Positions 9,036-16,878 of a DNA stretch of 64,000 bases are shown here, one piece after another (within the stretch, counting starts at the first letter, position 1; every line of letters starts with the position of its first letter). The stretch is from positions 186,001-250,000 of the forward strand of contig JADJJI010000007.1 in the NCBI GenBank assembly GCA_016706565.1. The letters run 5' to 3'. Origin of the DNA: Piscinibacter sp. (GTDB lineage: Bacteria; Pseudomonadota; Gammaproteobacteria; Burkholderiales; Burkholderiaceae_C). The notes beneath the pieces were generated by a model. That model had not been told where the DNA came from and searched no databases. It saw only the letters and a list, made by a program, of their open reading frames with translations. A program made the translations under genes and the position numbers.

Positions 9036-10217
9036 CTAACGAGCGGGTGGCCGCGCCAGCGCGAAGGCCACCACCGCCACCGCGCCGAGCCCCGCCAGGC
9101 CGAGCAGCAGCTCGCGATAGCCGGGCAGCGCGAGCAGCAGCCAGGCGGTGGCCAGCGGTGCCGCGGCGCGCGACAGCAGCGCGATCGCGCTCATCGCGCC
9201 GCTGATGCGGCCGACATGCTCGCGGCCGAAGTACTCCGGCACGAGGCTGCCCCGCACGATGGTCACCAGGCCGTTGGCCAGGCCGAAGAGCAGCGCGAAG
9301 AGCAGCAGCGCGACCGTGCCGTCGGCCAGCGCGAAGATAGTCAGCGAGGCCGGCAAGCCGCCGAGCACGACCAGCCCGAGCGCTCGCGACGACACCCAGC
9401 GCCCGAAGGCGAGATAGGCCAGGCGCCCGGCCACCTGCGCGGGGCCGAACCACACCACCACCGCCAGCGCGCGCGCATCGGTCATGCCCTTGGCGGCCAG
9501 CGCCGGCATGATGTGCGCCCACAGCGCCGCGGCGGCGAAGGAGTAGAGCGTGAAGGTGGCCGTGAGCAGCCAGAAGGCGCGCTCGCGCAGCGCCTCGTGC
9601 AGCGTGGCGTCGTCGGCGGCATCGTGGGCGCGCGGCGGTGCGTCCTGCGTCGGCGTGCCGCGCAGCGCCCAGGCGTGCAGCGGCGCCACGATCACCAGCA
9701 GGACCGCGCCGATGACGGCCAGCGCGCCGCGCCAGTCGAACAGCGCGAGCAGCCAGGCCACGGCCGGGAAGGACAGCGTGCTCGCGAAGCCGCCGACCAG
9801 CGTCAGCGAGGTGATGCCCTCGCGGTACTGCGCCGGGAAGCGCTTGGTCAGCACGTTGAAGGCCGGCTCGTACAGCGTCATCGCCATCGAGGCGCCGAGC
9901 AGCACCCAGGCGGCGTAGAGCCACGGCAGCGAGTCGGCGCGCGACCAGACGAGGAAGCCGATGCCGGCCAGCACCGCGCCCAGCGTCATCACGGCGCGGC
10001 CGCGGCCACGGTCGATGGCCGCGCCGGCGGCGTAGGTGGCTGCACCCCACATCGCCAGTCCGACGGTGAAGGCGCCCATCATGTCGGGCTTGCTCCAGCC
10101 CATCGCGCGCTGCATGGGCAGCACGAAGGACGAGAAGCCGTAGTACAGCGCCGCCCAGCAGAGCAACTGGCCTGCCGCGAGGGCCGCGACGGTGGCGCGA
10201 AAGCTCGGTGGGTTCAC
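9036..10217 (-). CDS. Major facilitator superfamily transporter
   Basis: The protein is 393 residues from the GTG at 10217, with about 12 hydrophobic helices. The loop after helix 2 carries an A-motif-like basic stretch, GAAIDRGRGRAVM. A central loop of about 20 residues (APPRAHDAADDATLHEAL) divides the halves. The longer open frame upstream is antisense to the acyl-CoA dehydrogenase and is not coding. The nearest family type is the MFS group related to oxalate/formate and monocarboxylate carriers, but substrate cannot be assigned. It is divergent from the acyl-CoA dehydrogenase pair, so a fatty or organic acid substrate is a reasonable guess. Its stop lies 4 bp from the doubtful stop of the GH13 gene. 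Confidence 0.85.
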   Translation of the reverse strand: MNPPSFRATVAALAAGQLLCWAALYYGFSSFVLPMQRAMGWSKPDMMGAFTVGLAMWGAATYAAGAAIDRGRGRAVMTLGAVLAGIGFLVWSRADSLPWLYAAWVLLGASMAMTLYEPAFNVLTKRFPAQYREGITSLTLVGGFASTLSFPAVAWLLALFDWRGALAVIGAVLLVIVAPLHAWALRGTPTQDAPPRAHDAADDATLHEALRERAFWLLTATFTLYSFAAAALWAHIMPALAAKGMTDARALAVVVWFGPAQVAGRLAYLAFGRWVSSRALGLVVLGGLPASLTIFALADGTVALLLFALLFGLANGLVTIVRGSLVPEYFGREHVGRISGAMSAIALLSRAAAPLATAWLLLALPGYRELLLGLAGLGAVAVVAFALARPPAR

Positions 10218-10267
10218 TGGGGGGATTATTCCCGCCGGCCTTGTCACGGCAGGGACAAGGCGAAAAG

Positions 10268-10279
10268 GCACGATCGTGC
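10268..10279. promoter_or_regulatory. Operator-like palindrome between MFS and ACAD genes
   Basis: GCACGATCGTGC is a perfect 12-bp palindrome placed 44 bp before the acyl-CoA dehydrogenase ATG and 51 bp before the MFS start. A second dyad, CCTTGTC (10239-10245) with GACAAGG (10254-10260), lies beside it. Both fall in the 105-bp divergent promoter region, a usual place for TetR/FadR-type sites. No regulator gene is adjacent. Confidence 0.4.
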
Positions 10280-10322
10280 TAAAACCTGCGGTGGCCCGCG
10301 GGCCCTCAATGGAGACCGAGAC

Positions 10323-11504
10323 ATGGACCTGAATTTCACGCCCGAGGAACAAGCCTTCCGGGCCGAGATCCGCGCCTGGGTGGCGGCCAACCTGCCCAAG
10401 GACATCAGCCACAAGGTGCACAACGCCCTGCACCTGAGCAAGGAAGACATGCAGCGCTGGGCGAAGATCCTCGGCAAGCAGGGCTGGCATGGCTGGGCCT
10501 GGCCGAAGCAGTTCGGCGGCCCGGGCTGGAACGTCATCCAGCGCCACCTGTTCGAAGAGGAATGCGCGCTGGCCGGTGCGCCGCGCGTCGTGCCCTTCGG
10601 CCCGGTGATGGTGGCGCCGGTGATCATGGCCTTCGGCTCGCCCGAGCAGCAGGCGCGCCACCTGCCCGGCATCATGAGCGGCGAGGTCTGGTGGAGCCAG
10701 GGCTACAGCGAGCCGGGCTCGGGCTCCGACCTCGCATCCTTGAAGTGCAAGGCCGAGCGCCGCGGCGACTACTACATCGTCAACGGCCAGAAGACCTGGA
10801 CCACGCTCGGCCAGTACGGCGACTGGATCTTCTGCCTGGTGCGCACCAGCAGCGAGGGCAAGCCGCAGACCGGCATCAGCTTCCTGCTCATCGACATGAA
10901 GAGCCCGGGCATCACCGTGCGGCCGATCATCATGCTCGACGGCGGCCACGAGGTGAACGAGGTCTGGTTCGACAACGTCGAGGTGCCGGCCGACAACCTG
11001 GTCGGCGAGGAGAACAAGGGCTGGACCTACGCCAAGCACCTGCTCGCCCACGAGCGCACCAACATCGCCGACGTGAACCGCGCCAAGCGCGAGCTCGAGC
11101 GCGTCAAGCGCATCGCCAAGGCCGAGGGCGTGTACGAGGACACGCGCTTCCGCGACGAGATCGCCAAGCTCGAGGTCGACATCGTCGCGCTCGAGATGAT
11201 GGTGCTGCGCGTGCTCTCCGCCGAGAAGAGCGGCAAGGCGGCGCTCGACGTGGCCGGCCTGCTGAAGATCCGCGGCAGCGAGATCCAGCAGCGCTACAGC
11301 GAGCTGATGATGCTGGCCGCCGGGCCCTACGCCCTGCCCTTCGTGAAGGAAGCGATGGAGGCCGGCTGGCAGGGTGACCAGATCGGCGCGGCGCACTGCG
11401 CGCCGCTGGCCGGCACCTACTTCAACATGCGCAAGACGACGATCTACGGCGGCTCCAACGAGGTTCAGCGCAACATCGTTTCTGCCACGGTCCTGGGGAG
11501 CTGA
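10323..11504 (+). CDS. Acyl-CoA dehydrogenase, first subunit of a pair
   Basis: A 393-residue FAD flavoprotein that oxidises an acyl-CoA to the 2-enoyl-CoA. The N-terminal helical domain starts MDLNFTPEEQAFRAEIRAWV. The substrate/FAD loop reads QGYSEPGSGSDLASLKCKA, and the FAD/ETF region WTYAKHLLAHERT. The C-terminus has the ACAD signature YFNMRKTTIYGGSNEVQRNI. It is 2 bp upstream of a second, shorter dehydrogenase. Such pairs often form heteromers (as for sterol side-chain FadE pairs) or act on branched substrates. Start at 10323 follows a GGAGA box. The substrate is not evident. Confidence 0.93.
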   Translation: MDLNFTPEEQAFRAEIRAWVAANLPKDISHKVHNALHLSKEDMQRWAKILGKQGWHGWAWPKQFGGPGWNVIQRHLFEEECALAGAPRVVPFGPVMVAPVIMAFGSPEQQARHLPGIMSGEVWWSQGYSEPGSGSDLASLKCKAERRGDYYIVNGQKTWTTLGQYGDWIFCLVRTSSEGKPQTGISFLLIDMKSPGITVRPIIMLDGGHEVNEVWFDNVEVPADNLVGEENKGWTYAKHLLAHERTNIADVNRAKRELERVKRIAKAEGVYEDTRFRDEIAKLEVDIVALEMMVLRVLSAEKSGKAALDVAGLLKIRGSEIQQRYSELMMLAAGPYALPFVKEAMEAGWQGDQIGAAHCAPLAGTYFNMRKTTIYGGSNEVQRNIVSATVLGS

Positions 11505-11506
11505 AC

Positions 11507-12640
11507 ATGGACTTCGATTTTTCCGACGACCAGGAATCGCTGCGCGACGCGGTGCGCCGCTGGGTCGACAAGGGCTTCTCCTTCGAGCGCCGCCACGGCA
11601 TCGCCAAGGCCGGCGGCCGCACGCGCGAGGTCTACGCCGAACTGGCCGAACTGGGCCTGACCGGCCTGGCCGTGCCCGAGGCGCATGGCGGCATGGGCTT
11701 CGGCGCCATCGAGGCGATGGTGGTGTGCGAGGAACTGGGCCGCGGCCTCGTCAACGCACCGTACGCGCAGGGTGCGCTGGTCGCGCCGGTGCTGCTCTCG
11801 GCCGCGCCGGCCGAGGTGCAGGCGGCCTGGCTGCCGAAGATCGCCGACGCCTCGGCGCTGGTCGTGCTCGCGCATCAGGAACGCGCCGCACGCTATCGCC
11901 TGAATCACGTCACCACGAAGGCGACGAAGTCCGGCAGCGGCTGGACGCTGAGCGGCGCGAAGAGCGTCGTGCCGGCCGGCGACGAGGCCGATGCCTTCAT
12001 CGTGCCGGCGCGCACCGCAGGTGCCGACGGCGACGCGCAGGGCATCGCGCTGTTCATCGTCGCCAAAGGCACGGCGGGGCTGGCCGTGCGCGGCTACCCG
12101 ACGCAGGACGGCGCCCGCGCCGCCGAGCTGACGCTGAAGGACACGGCGGCCACGCTGATCGCCACCGACGCGCTGCCGGTGCTGGAGCACGCGGTGGACG
12201 CCGGCATCGCCGCGGTCTGCGCCGAAGGCGTGGGCGTGATGGACAAGCTGGTCGCCGTCACCGCCGAGTACATGAACACGCGCAAGCAGTTCGGCGTGGC
12301 GATCTCCACGTTCCAGGCACTGCGCCACCGCATGGCCGACGTGAAGATGCAGCTCGAGCTCGGCCGCTCGATGAGCTACTACGCCAGCCTGAAGATGGCC
12401 GAGCCGGCCGCCGCGCGCCGCCGCGCGCTGGCGCAGGCCAAGTACCAGCTGTGCAACTCGGTGCGCTACGTCGGCCAGCAGTGCATCCAGCTGCACGGCG
12501 GCATCGGCGTGACCGACGAGTACATCGGCAGCCACTACTTCAAGCGCCTGACCATGCTCGAGATGGCCTTCGGCGACAGCCTGCACCAGCTCGGCGAGGT
12601 GTCCGCGCGCATGCAGGACACGGCGGGGGTGTTTGCCTGA
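11507..12640 (+). CDS. Acyl-CoA dehydrogenase, second subunit of a pair
   Basis: A 377-residue protein beginning MDFDFSDDQESLRDAVRRWV, with the ACAD helical N-domain (AELGLTGLAVPEAHGGMGFG), a beta middle domain and a C-terminal bundle ending in VGQQCIQLHGGIGVTDEYIG. It lacks the YGGSNE-type signature of the first gene. Its middle domain carries a reduced version of the FAD loop (VLAHQERAARYRLNHVTTKA), where ACADs usually read SEPxxGSD. This suggests a subunit that contributes less to catalysis, or a heteromeric partner. It starts 2 bp after the first dehydrogenase stop and is surely co-translated with it. Confidence 0.88.
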   Translation: MDFDFSDDQESLRDAVRRWVDKGFSFERRHGIAKAGGRTREVYAELAELGLTGLAVPEAHGGMGFGAIEAMVVCEELGRGLVNAPYAQGALVAPVLLSAAPAEVQAAWLPKIADASALVVLAHQERAARYRLNHVTTKATKSGSGWTLSGAKSVVPAGDEADAFIVPARTAGADGDAQGIALFIVAKGTAGLAVRGYPTQDGARAAELTLKDTAATLIATDALPVLEHAVDAGIAAVCAEGVGVMDKLVAVTAEYMNTRKQFGVAISTFQALRHRMADVKMQLELGRSMSYYASLKMAEPAAARRRALAQAKYQLCNSVRYVGQQCIQLHGGIGVTDEYIGSHYFKRLTMLEMAFGDSLHQLGEVSARMQDTAGVFA

Positions 12641-12676
12641 GGTCGAGGCAAAGGGTCTGCCGGCTACCATGCCGGC

Positions 12677-13663
12677 ATGACTGATTCCATCGTCGACGTG
12701 GCCGGCGTCAGCGTCGGCCACTTCACCGACACCCGCCGCCCCACCGGCTGCACCGTGGTGCTCGTGCCCGATGGCGCGGTGTGCGGTGTCGACGTGCGCG
12801 GCGCCGCGCCCGGCACGCGCGAAACCGAGCTGCTCTCGCCACTGAACGCCGTCGAGCAGGTGCATGCCGTGCTGCTGGCGGGCGGCAGCGCCTTCGGGCT
12901 CGATGCCGCCGGCGGCGTGATGCGCTGGCTGGAGGAGCGTGGCATCGGCGTGCAGGTCGGCCCGGCCCGTGTACCGATCGTGCCGGCGGCGATCCTGTTC
13001 GATCTCTGGGTGGGCGACGCGCGCATCCGCCCCGATGCGGCTGCCGGCCACGCGGCCTGCGAATCGGCCTCGCGCGACACGCCTGCCCAGGGCAACGTCG
13101 GCGCCGGCGCCGGAGCGAGCGTGGGCAAGCTGTTCGGCATCGAGCGTGCGATGAAGGGCGGCATCGGCAGCGCCTCGGTCACGGTCGGCGGTGTCACCGT
13201 CGGTGCGCTCGTCGCGGTCAATGCACTCGGCGACGTGATCGACCCGGCCACCGGGCAACCGATCGCCGGCGCACGCACGATGGATGGCCGAGGGTTGCAG
13301 GGCACGATGGCCAGCCTGCTGCGCGGCGAACTGCCCGTCCCCTTCCAGCCCGGCAGCGCCACCACCATCGGCGTGATCGCCACCGACGCGCAGCTCACCA
13401 AAGCGCAGGCCAACAAGATCGCGCAGATGGCCCACGACGGCCTGGCGCGAAGCATCAACCCGGTGCACACCATGGGCGACGGCGATGCGCTTTTCGCGCT
13501 GGGCACCGGAGCCGCGGGCCGCACCGCCAGCACCACGCTGCTCGGCGCGCTGGCCGCGGAAGTGACCGCGCGCGCCGTGGTCAACGCCGTGCGCGCCGCA
13601 CGCTGCCTGGCCGGCCCGGGCCTGCCCGAGCTTCCCTCCCTCCACGAGTTGCAAGTCTCATGA
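12677..13663 (+). CDS. P1 family (S58/DmpA-like) peptidase
   Basis: A 328-residue member of the DmpA/ThnT Ntn-hydrolase group, whose members self-cleave to expose a nucleophile and act as aminopeptidases, amidases or esterases. Family blocks are VDVAGVSVGHFTD, VDVRGAAPGTRETELL, LLAGGSAFGLDAAGGVMRWL, GNVGAGAGASVGK and MKGGIGSAS. The strand TTIGVIATDA (229-238) matches the cleavage/nucleophile strand. The nucleophile here would be Thr229 or Thr230, as in ThnT, but it is preceded by Ala or Thr where Asn or Gly is usual. No signal peptide is present. Its stop overlaps the ATG of the lipoprotein hydrolase by 4 bp. The substrate is unknown. Confidence 0.88.
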   Translation: MTDSIVDVAGVSVGHFTDTRRPTGCTVVLVPDGAVCGVDVRGAAPGTRETELLSPLNAVEQVHAVLLAGGSAFGLDAAGGVMRWLEERGIGVQVGPARVPIVPAAILFDLWVGDARIRPDAAAGHAACESASRDTPAQGNVGAGAGASVGKLFGIERAMKGGIGSASVTVGGVTVGALVAVNALGDVIDPATGQPIAGARTMDGRGLQGTMASLLRGELPVPFQPGSATTIGVIATDAQLTKAQANKIAQMAHDGLARSINPVHTMGDGDALFALGTGAAGRTASTTLLGALAAEVTARAVVNAVRAARCLAGPGLPELPSLHELQVS

Positions 13664-15039
13664 CGCTGACCACCCTCACCCGCCGCGCGTTGCTGCTCCT
13701 GACGACCGCCTGGCTGTCCGCCTGCGCACTCAAGCCGGCCGACACGCAGCCGCCACCCATCATCTTCGTGCATGGCAACGGCGACAACGCCGCGATGTGG
13801 CTGACCACCGTGTGGCGCTTCGAATCGAACGGCTGGCCGCGCGAGCGCCTGGTCGCGCTGGACATGCCCTACCCGCTGGCGCGCGACGCCGACGACAAGC
13901 CGCAGGCCGGGCGCAGTTCGGCCGACGAGCAGATGAAGTTCCTCGCCGCCGAGGTCGACCGCGTGCTCGCGCGCACTGGTGCATCGAAAGTCGTGCTGAT
14001 GGGCGCCTCGCGCGGCGGCATCACGATCCGCCATTACATCGCCCACGGCGGCGGCGCCGCCAAGGTGTCTCATGCCATCCTCGGCGGCACGCCGAACCAC
14101 GGCGTGTGGTCAAACCCGAAGTTCCTGCCGAACAGCGAGTTCAACGGCGCCGGCCCCCTGCTGACCCGGCTGAACAACCAGGGCGGCCCGGGCATCGAGA
14201 TCACGCCCGGCCCGAAGTGGATGACGATCCGCTCGGACAACAACGACAAGTACGCGCAGCCCGACGGCCTGTGGATCGGCGCCAAGGGCACGCCGACGAA
14301 CGTGGGCTTCGACGGGCCCGAGCTCAAAGGCGCCGAGAACGTGGTGATCGCCGGCATCGACCACCGCGAAACCGCCTGCGGGCCGCTCGCCTTCGCCGCC
14401 GCCTACCGCTTCCTGACCGGCCGCGCGCCGGTGGTCATTGCCGCCGCCATCGAGTCGCGCGTGGTGCTCGATGGCAAGCTCAGCGGCCTGGGCGTGGACA
14501 ACAAGCCGGGCAGCGGCAATGCGGCCAACAACCTGGCACTCGCCGGCGCCATGGTGGAGGTCTTCGCCACCGACGCCGCCAGCGGCGAGCGGCTCGGCCC
14601 GGCGCTGCACCGCAAGACGGTGGGTGCCGACGGCCTGTGGGGCCCGCTGGCGGTGACGAGCAAGACCTCGCTGGAGTTCGTCGTCAGCGCGGACGGCTAC
14701 GCGACCACGCATGTCTACCGCGCGCCCTTTCCGCGCTCGACGACGCTGGTGAACCTTCGCGCGGAGCGCATCGCCGAGGCCGACCGCGACGCGCCGGCGG
14801 TGGTGGCGCTGACGCGCCCGCGCGGCTACTTCGGCCTGCCGCGCGACGAAGTCATGCTCGACGGCAAGAGCCCGCCGGCCGGCATCGCGCCGGGGGTGGC
14901 GGGTGTCTCTCTGGTCAAGGCGCGGCTGGCCGACGCCGGTGCGCGCAGCGTGGCCGCGGCCTTCAACGGCGAACGCCTCGCCGGGCGCAGCTGGCCAACG
15001 GCCGATAACCACGTGGTGCTGCTCGAGCTGAATGATTGA
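13660..15039 (+). CDS. Lipoprotein alpha/beta hydrolase
   Basis: The protein has 459 residues from the ATG at 13660, coupled by ATGA overlap to the P1 peptidase. A lipoprotein signal peptide (TRRALLLLTTAWLSAC, Cys22) carries a twin-arginine-free basic start, so it is likely anchored in a membrane facing the periplasm. The hydrolase fold shows IIFVHGNGDNAAMW, which is the oxyanion loop, and the nucleophile elbow GASRGG (Ser117). The acid/His pair probably includes the His of AGIDHRETACGP. The C-terminal 200 residues form beta-rich modules with no recognised name. Likely substrates are esters or polyhydroxyalkanoate-like polymers. Reading upstream of 13660 only gives a shadow of the peptidase gene. 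Confidence 0.82.
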   Translation: MTLTTLTRRALLLLTTAWLSACALKPADTQPPPIIFVHGNGDNAAMWLTTVWRFESNGWPRERLVALDMPYPLARDADDKPQAGRSSADEQMKFLAAEVDRVLARTGASKVVLMGASRGGITIRHYIAHGGGAAKVSHAILGGTPNHGVWSNPKFLPNSEFNGAGPLLTRLNNQGGPGIEITPGPKWMTIRSDNNDKYAQPDGLWIGAKGTPTNVGFDGPELKGAENVVIAGIDHRETACGPLAFAAAYRFLTGRAPVVIAAAIESRVVLDGKLSGLGVDNKPGSGNAANNLALAGAMVEVFATDAASGERLGPALHRKTVGADGLWGPLAVTSKTSLEFVVSADGYATTHVYRAPFPRSTTLVNLRAERIAEADRDAPAVVALTRPRGYFGLPRDEVMLDGKSPPAGIAPGVAGVSLVKARLADAGARSVAAAFNGERLAGRSWPTADNHVVLLELND

Positions 15040-15159
15040 CATGAAGTCTCCAGACTCGCTGTCGCTCGCCACCCCCGGACGGGCGCTCGATGGCTTCGGG
15101 CGGGTGGGCGCCACCGGATCGAATCCAGTCAGCTTGCGGACGAGCGCAGACAGGTCAGA

Positions 15160-15795
15160 AGCTGCTCGCGGCCCTTTGCCGAAGTTCGGCTTTGTACGCT
15201 TGGGTTTGCGATCGGCGCATCGCGGCAGGCGCTGCCCGCGGGGGGCTCATGCTGTGGCGGTCGGCGCTGTGCGCCGACTCCACTGCGATGCTCGCGCCAG
15301 GGTCGTGCCGCAGAACTCACTCCGCGACCTGCGGTCGCTGCGTTCAAACAGCCGCGGCAAGTCAGACCACGAAGCGCGCTCTCGCGCGCCGACCCTGGCG
15401 CTGCGCTTCTCGTCGCCACAGAAATCGCCCCCCACGGGCAGCGCCTGCCGCGAAGTCCACCGGTGGTTCTGCTCGCCTCGCGTGCCACCATCGGTTCAGC
15501 AAAGGCACGCCCGGGCAGGCGAAGGCGCGCCTCTGAGGTGCCGAGAAGCACAGGGCTCGTGGCCGCGCGCGCAGCGCGCTTCGTCTTCTGACTCGTCGAC
15601 GCTGTCCGAACGCAGCGACCGCAGGGAGCGCAGTGAGTTCGGCGACGGGGCCGCGAGACCGAGCATCGCAGGGCAGTCGGCGCGCAGCGCCGACCGCCGA
15701 GGCGAAGCGCCGCAGCCTGCCCGGGCGTGCCTTTGCCGCGCCACCCAAGACCCGCACAGCAGACATCGAAAGATGGCAAAGGGGCGCAAGCAGCT
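15160..15795. repeat. Non-coding element with terminal and nested inverted repeats
   Basis: The 815-bp gap 15040-15854 has no credible gene. Its outer ends are inverted copies: 15160-15180 (AGCTGCTCGCGGCCCTTTGCC) and 15775-15795 match at 19 of 21 positions. Inside, arms of about 130 bp at 15257-15388 and 15565-15700 pair imperfectly, sharing for example CTGCGGTCGCTGCGTTC. A perfect 20-bp inverted pair lies at 15501-15520 and 15715-15734 (GCCTGCCCGGGCGTGCCTTT). Short frames crossing it give Ser/Arg/Cys-rich nonsense. The layout is MITE-like or that of a dispersed intergenic palindrome. No target-site duplication is clear. Confidence 0.7.
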
Positions 15796-15854
15796 TGCCG
15801 ACACCCGAGGTTCATTGCCTCATTGGCCGTACGAGGTGCGGTGGAGCCACTGAG

Positions 15855-16577
15855 ATGCAGATTTCCCAAGTGCTGTTCTCCCAGGGCTTTGGCACCCGCC
15901 GTGAATGCGAGTCGCTGGTGGCCGCCGGCTTCGTGAGCGTGCAGGGCGTGGTCTGCGAAGACCCGTGGCAGCAGTTCGACACCGACGGCCTCGTGTTCGG
16001 CGTGCAGGGCGTGAGCTGGCCCTATCGCGAGCGAGCGCTGGTGGTGCTGAACAAGCCGGCGGGCTACGAGTGCTCGCAGAAGCCCAAGCACCACGCCAGC
16101 GTCGTCAGCCTGTTGCCCGCGCCGCTGCGCCGCCGCGGCCTGCAGCCGGTGGGCCGGCTCGACGAGGACACCACCGGGCTGCTGCTGCTCACCGACGACG
16201 GCAGCCTGATCCATCGCCTCACCTCGCCCAGGCACCACGTACCCAAGGTCTACGAGGTGGTGTGCAAGCACGAGGTCGACTCGAAGCAGGTCGCGGCACT
16301 GCTCGCCGGCGTGGTGCTCGACGACGACCCGAAGCCGGTGAAGGCCGCCGCCTGCGAAGCCGCCGGCACGCACGGCATTCGCCTCACGCTGACTGAAGGC
16401 AAGTACCACCAGGTCAAGCGCATGGTGGCCGCCGTCGGCAACCGCGTCGAAGGCCTGCACCGCAGCAGTTTCGGCGCGCTGGTGCTGCCGACCGACCTGG
16501 CGCCGGGCCAGTGGCGCTGGCTCGACGGCCCGCAGGCCCTCACTTCGGCGCCGATGCCGACGCAGTCCAGCCGTTGA
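15855..16577 (+). CDS. rsuA: 16S rRNA pseudouridine(516) synthase (RsuA-like)
   Basis: The protein has 240 residues from the ATG at 15855. The longer frame upstream enters the repeat element and is rejected. An S4-like RNA-binding N-domain (MQISQVLFSQGFGTRRECES) is followed by the RsuA/RluB catalytic domain. This shows LVVLNKPAGYECS, the catalytic GRLDEDTTGLLLLTDDG (Asp103) and EGKYHQVKRMVAAVGNRVEGLHR. RsuA makes the single pseudouridine 516 in the small-subunit rRNA. The family also contains RluE/RluF, but size and the S4 start favour RsuA. Its 3' end overlaps that of the convergent cytochrome c gene by 38 bp. Confidence 0.88.
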   Translation: MQISQVLFSQGFGTRRECESLVAAGFVSVQGVVCEDPWQQFDTDGLVFGVQGVSWPYRERALVVLNKPAGYECSQKPKHHASVVSLLPAPLRRRGLQPVGRLDEDTTGLLLLTDDGSLIHRLTSPRHHVPKVYEVVCKHEVDSKQVAALLAGVVLDDDPKPVKAAACEAAGTHGIRLTLTEGKYHQVKRMVAAVGNRVEGLHRSSFGALVLPTDLAPGQWRWLDGPQALTSAPMPTQSSR

Positions 16578-16878
16578 CCGAGCCGATGTAGGCCCACAGC
16601 AGATCCATCTGCTCGGGCTTGAGCGTGCCGCCCCAGGCCGGCATGGCATTCTTGCCGTGGGTCACCGAACGCACGAAGCGCGCCTTGTCGTGTTCGGGGA
16701 AGGTGCGCAGGTCGAAGCCGATGCCGTTGGTGGCCAGGTTCAATCCGTGGCACCGCTGGCACGAGTAGACGTAGATCTTCCGGCCCGCCTCGGCCGGTGG
16801 CGGTGCGGCCTCCTGCGCGCTCGCCGGCAATGCGGCGGCGAGCGCGAAGGCGAGCGCGAGACCTCGTCGACCGTTCAT
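16540..16878 (-). CDS. Periplasmic cytochrome c, partner of PQQ dehydrogenase
   Basis: A 112-residue protein with signal peptide (RRGLALAFALAAALPASAQ) and one haem c site, CQRCH at about residue 38. The distal Met ligand is likely in KNAMPAWGGTLKPEQMDLLW. This is a class I monohaem cytochrome of the type that accepts electrons from quinoprotein dehydrogenases. Its ATG overlaps the stop of the PQQ dehydrogenase gene (16875-16878, ATGA), so the two are translated together. The overlap with rsuA at the 3' end leaves no room for a terminator between them. Confidence 0.92.
   Translation of the reverse strand: MNGRRGLALAFALAAALPASAQEAAPPPAEAGRKIYVYSCQRCHGLNLATNGIGFDLRTFPEHDKARFVRSVTHGKNAMPAWGGTLKPEQMDLLWAYIGSVNGWTASASAPK

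Noticed and set aside
8760-11504. 914-codon plus-strand frame joining the GH13 end, MFS antisense and an acyl-CoA dehydrogenase
   Set aside because: Only the part from 10323 is coding. The rest crosses the poly-G run and the antisense of a clear MFS gene.
15090-15853. Several ORFs inside the MITE-like element
   Set aside because: Ser/Arg/Cys-rich peptides with no domain, restricted to nested inverted repeats.
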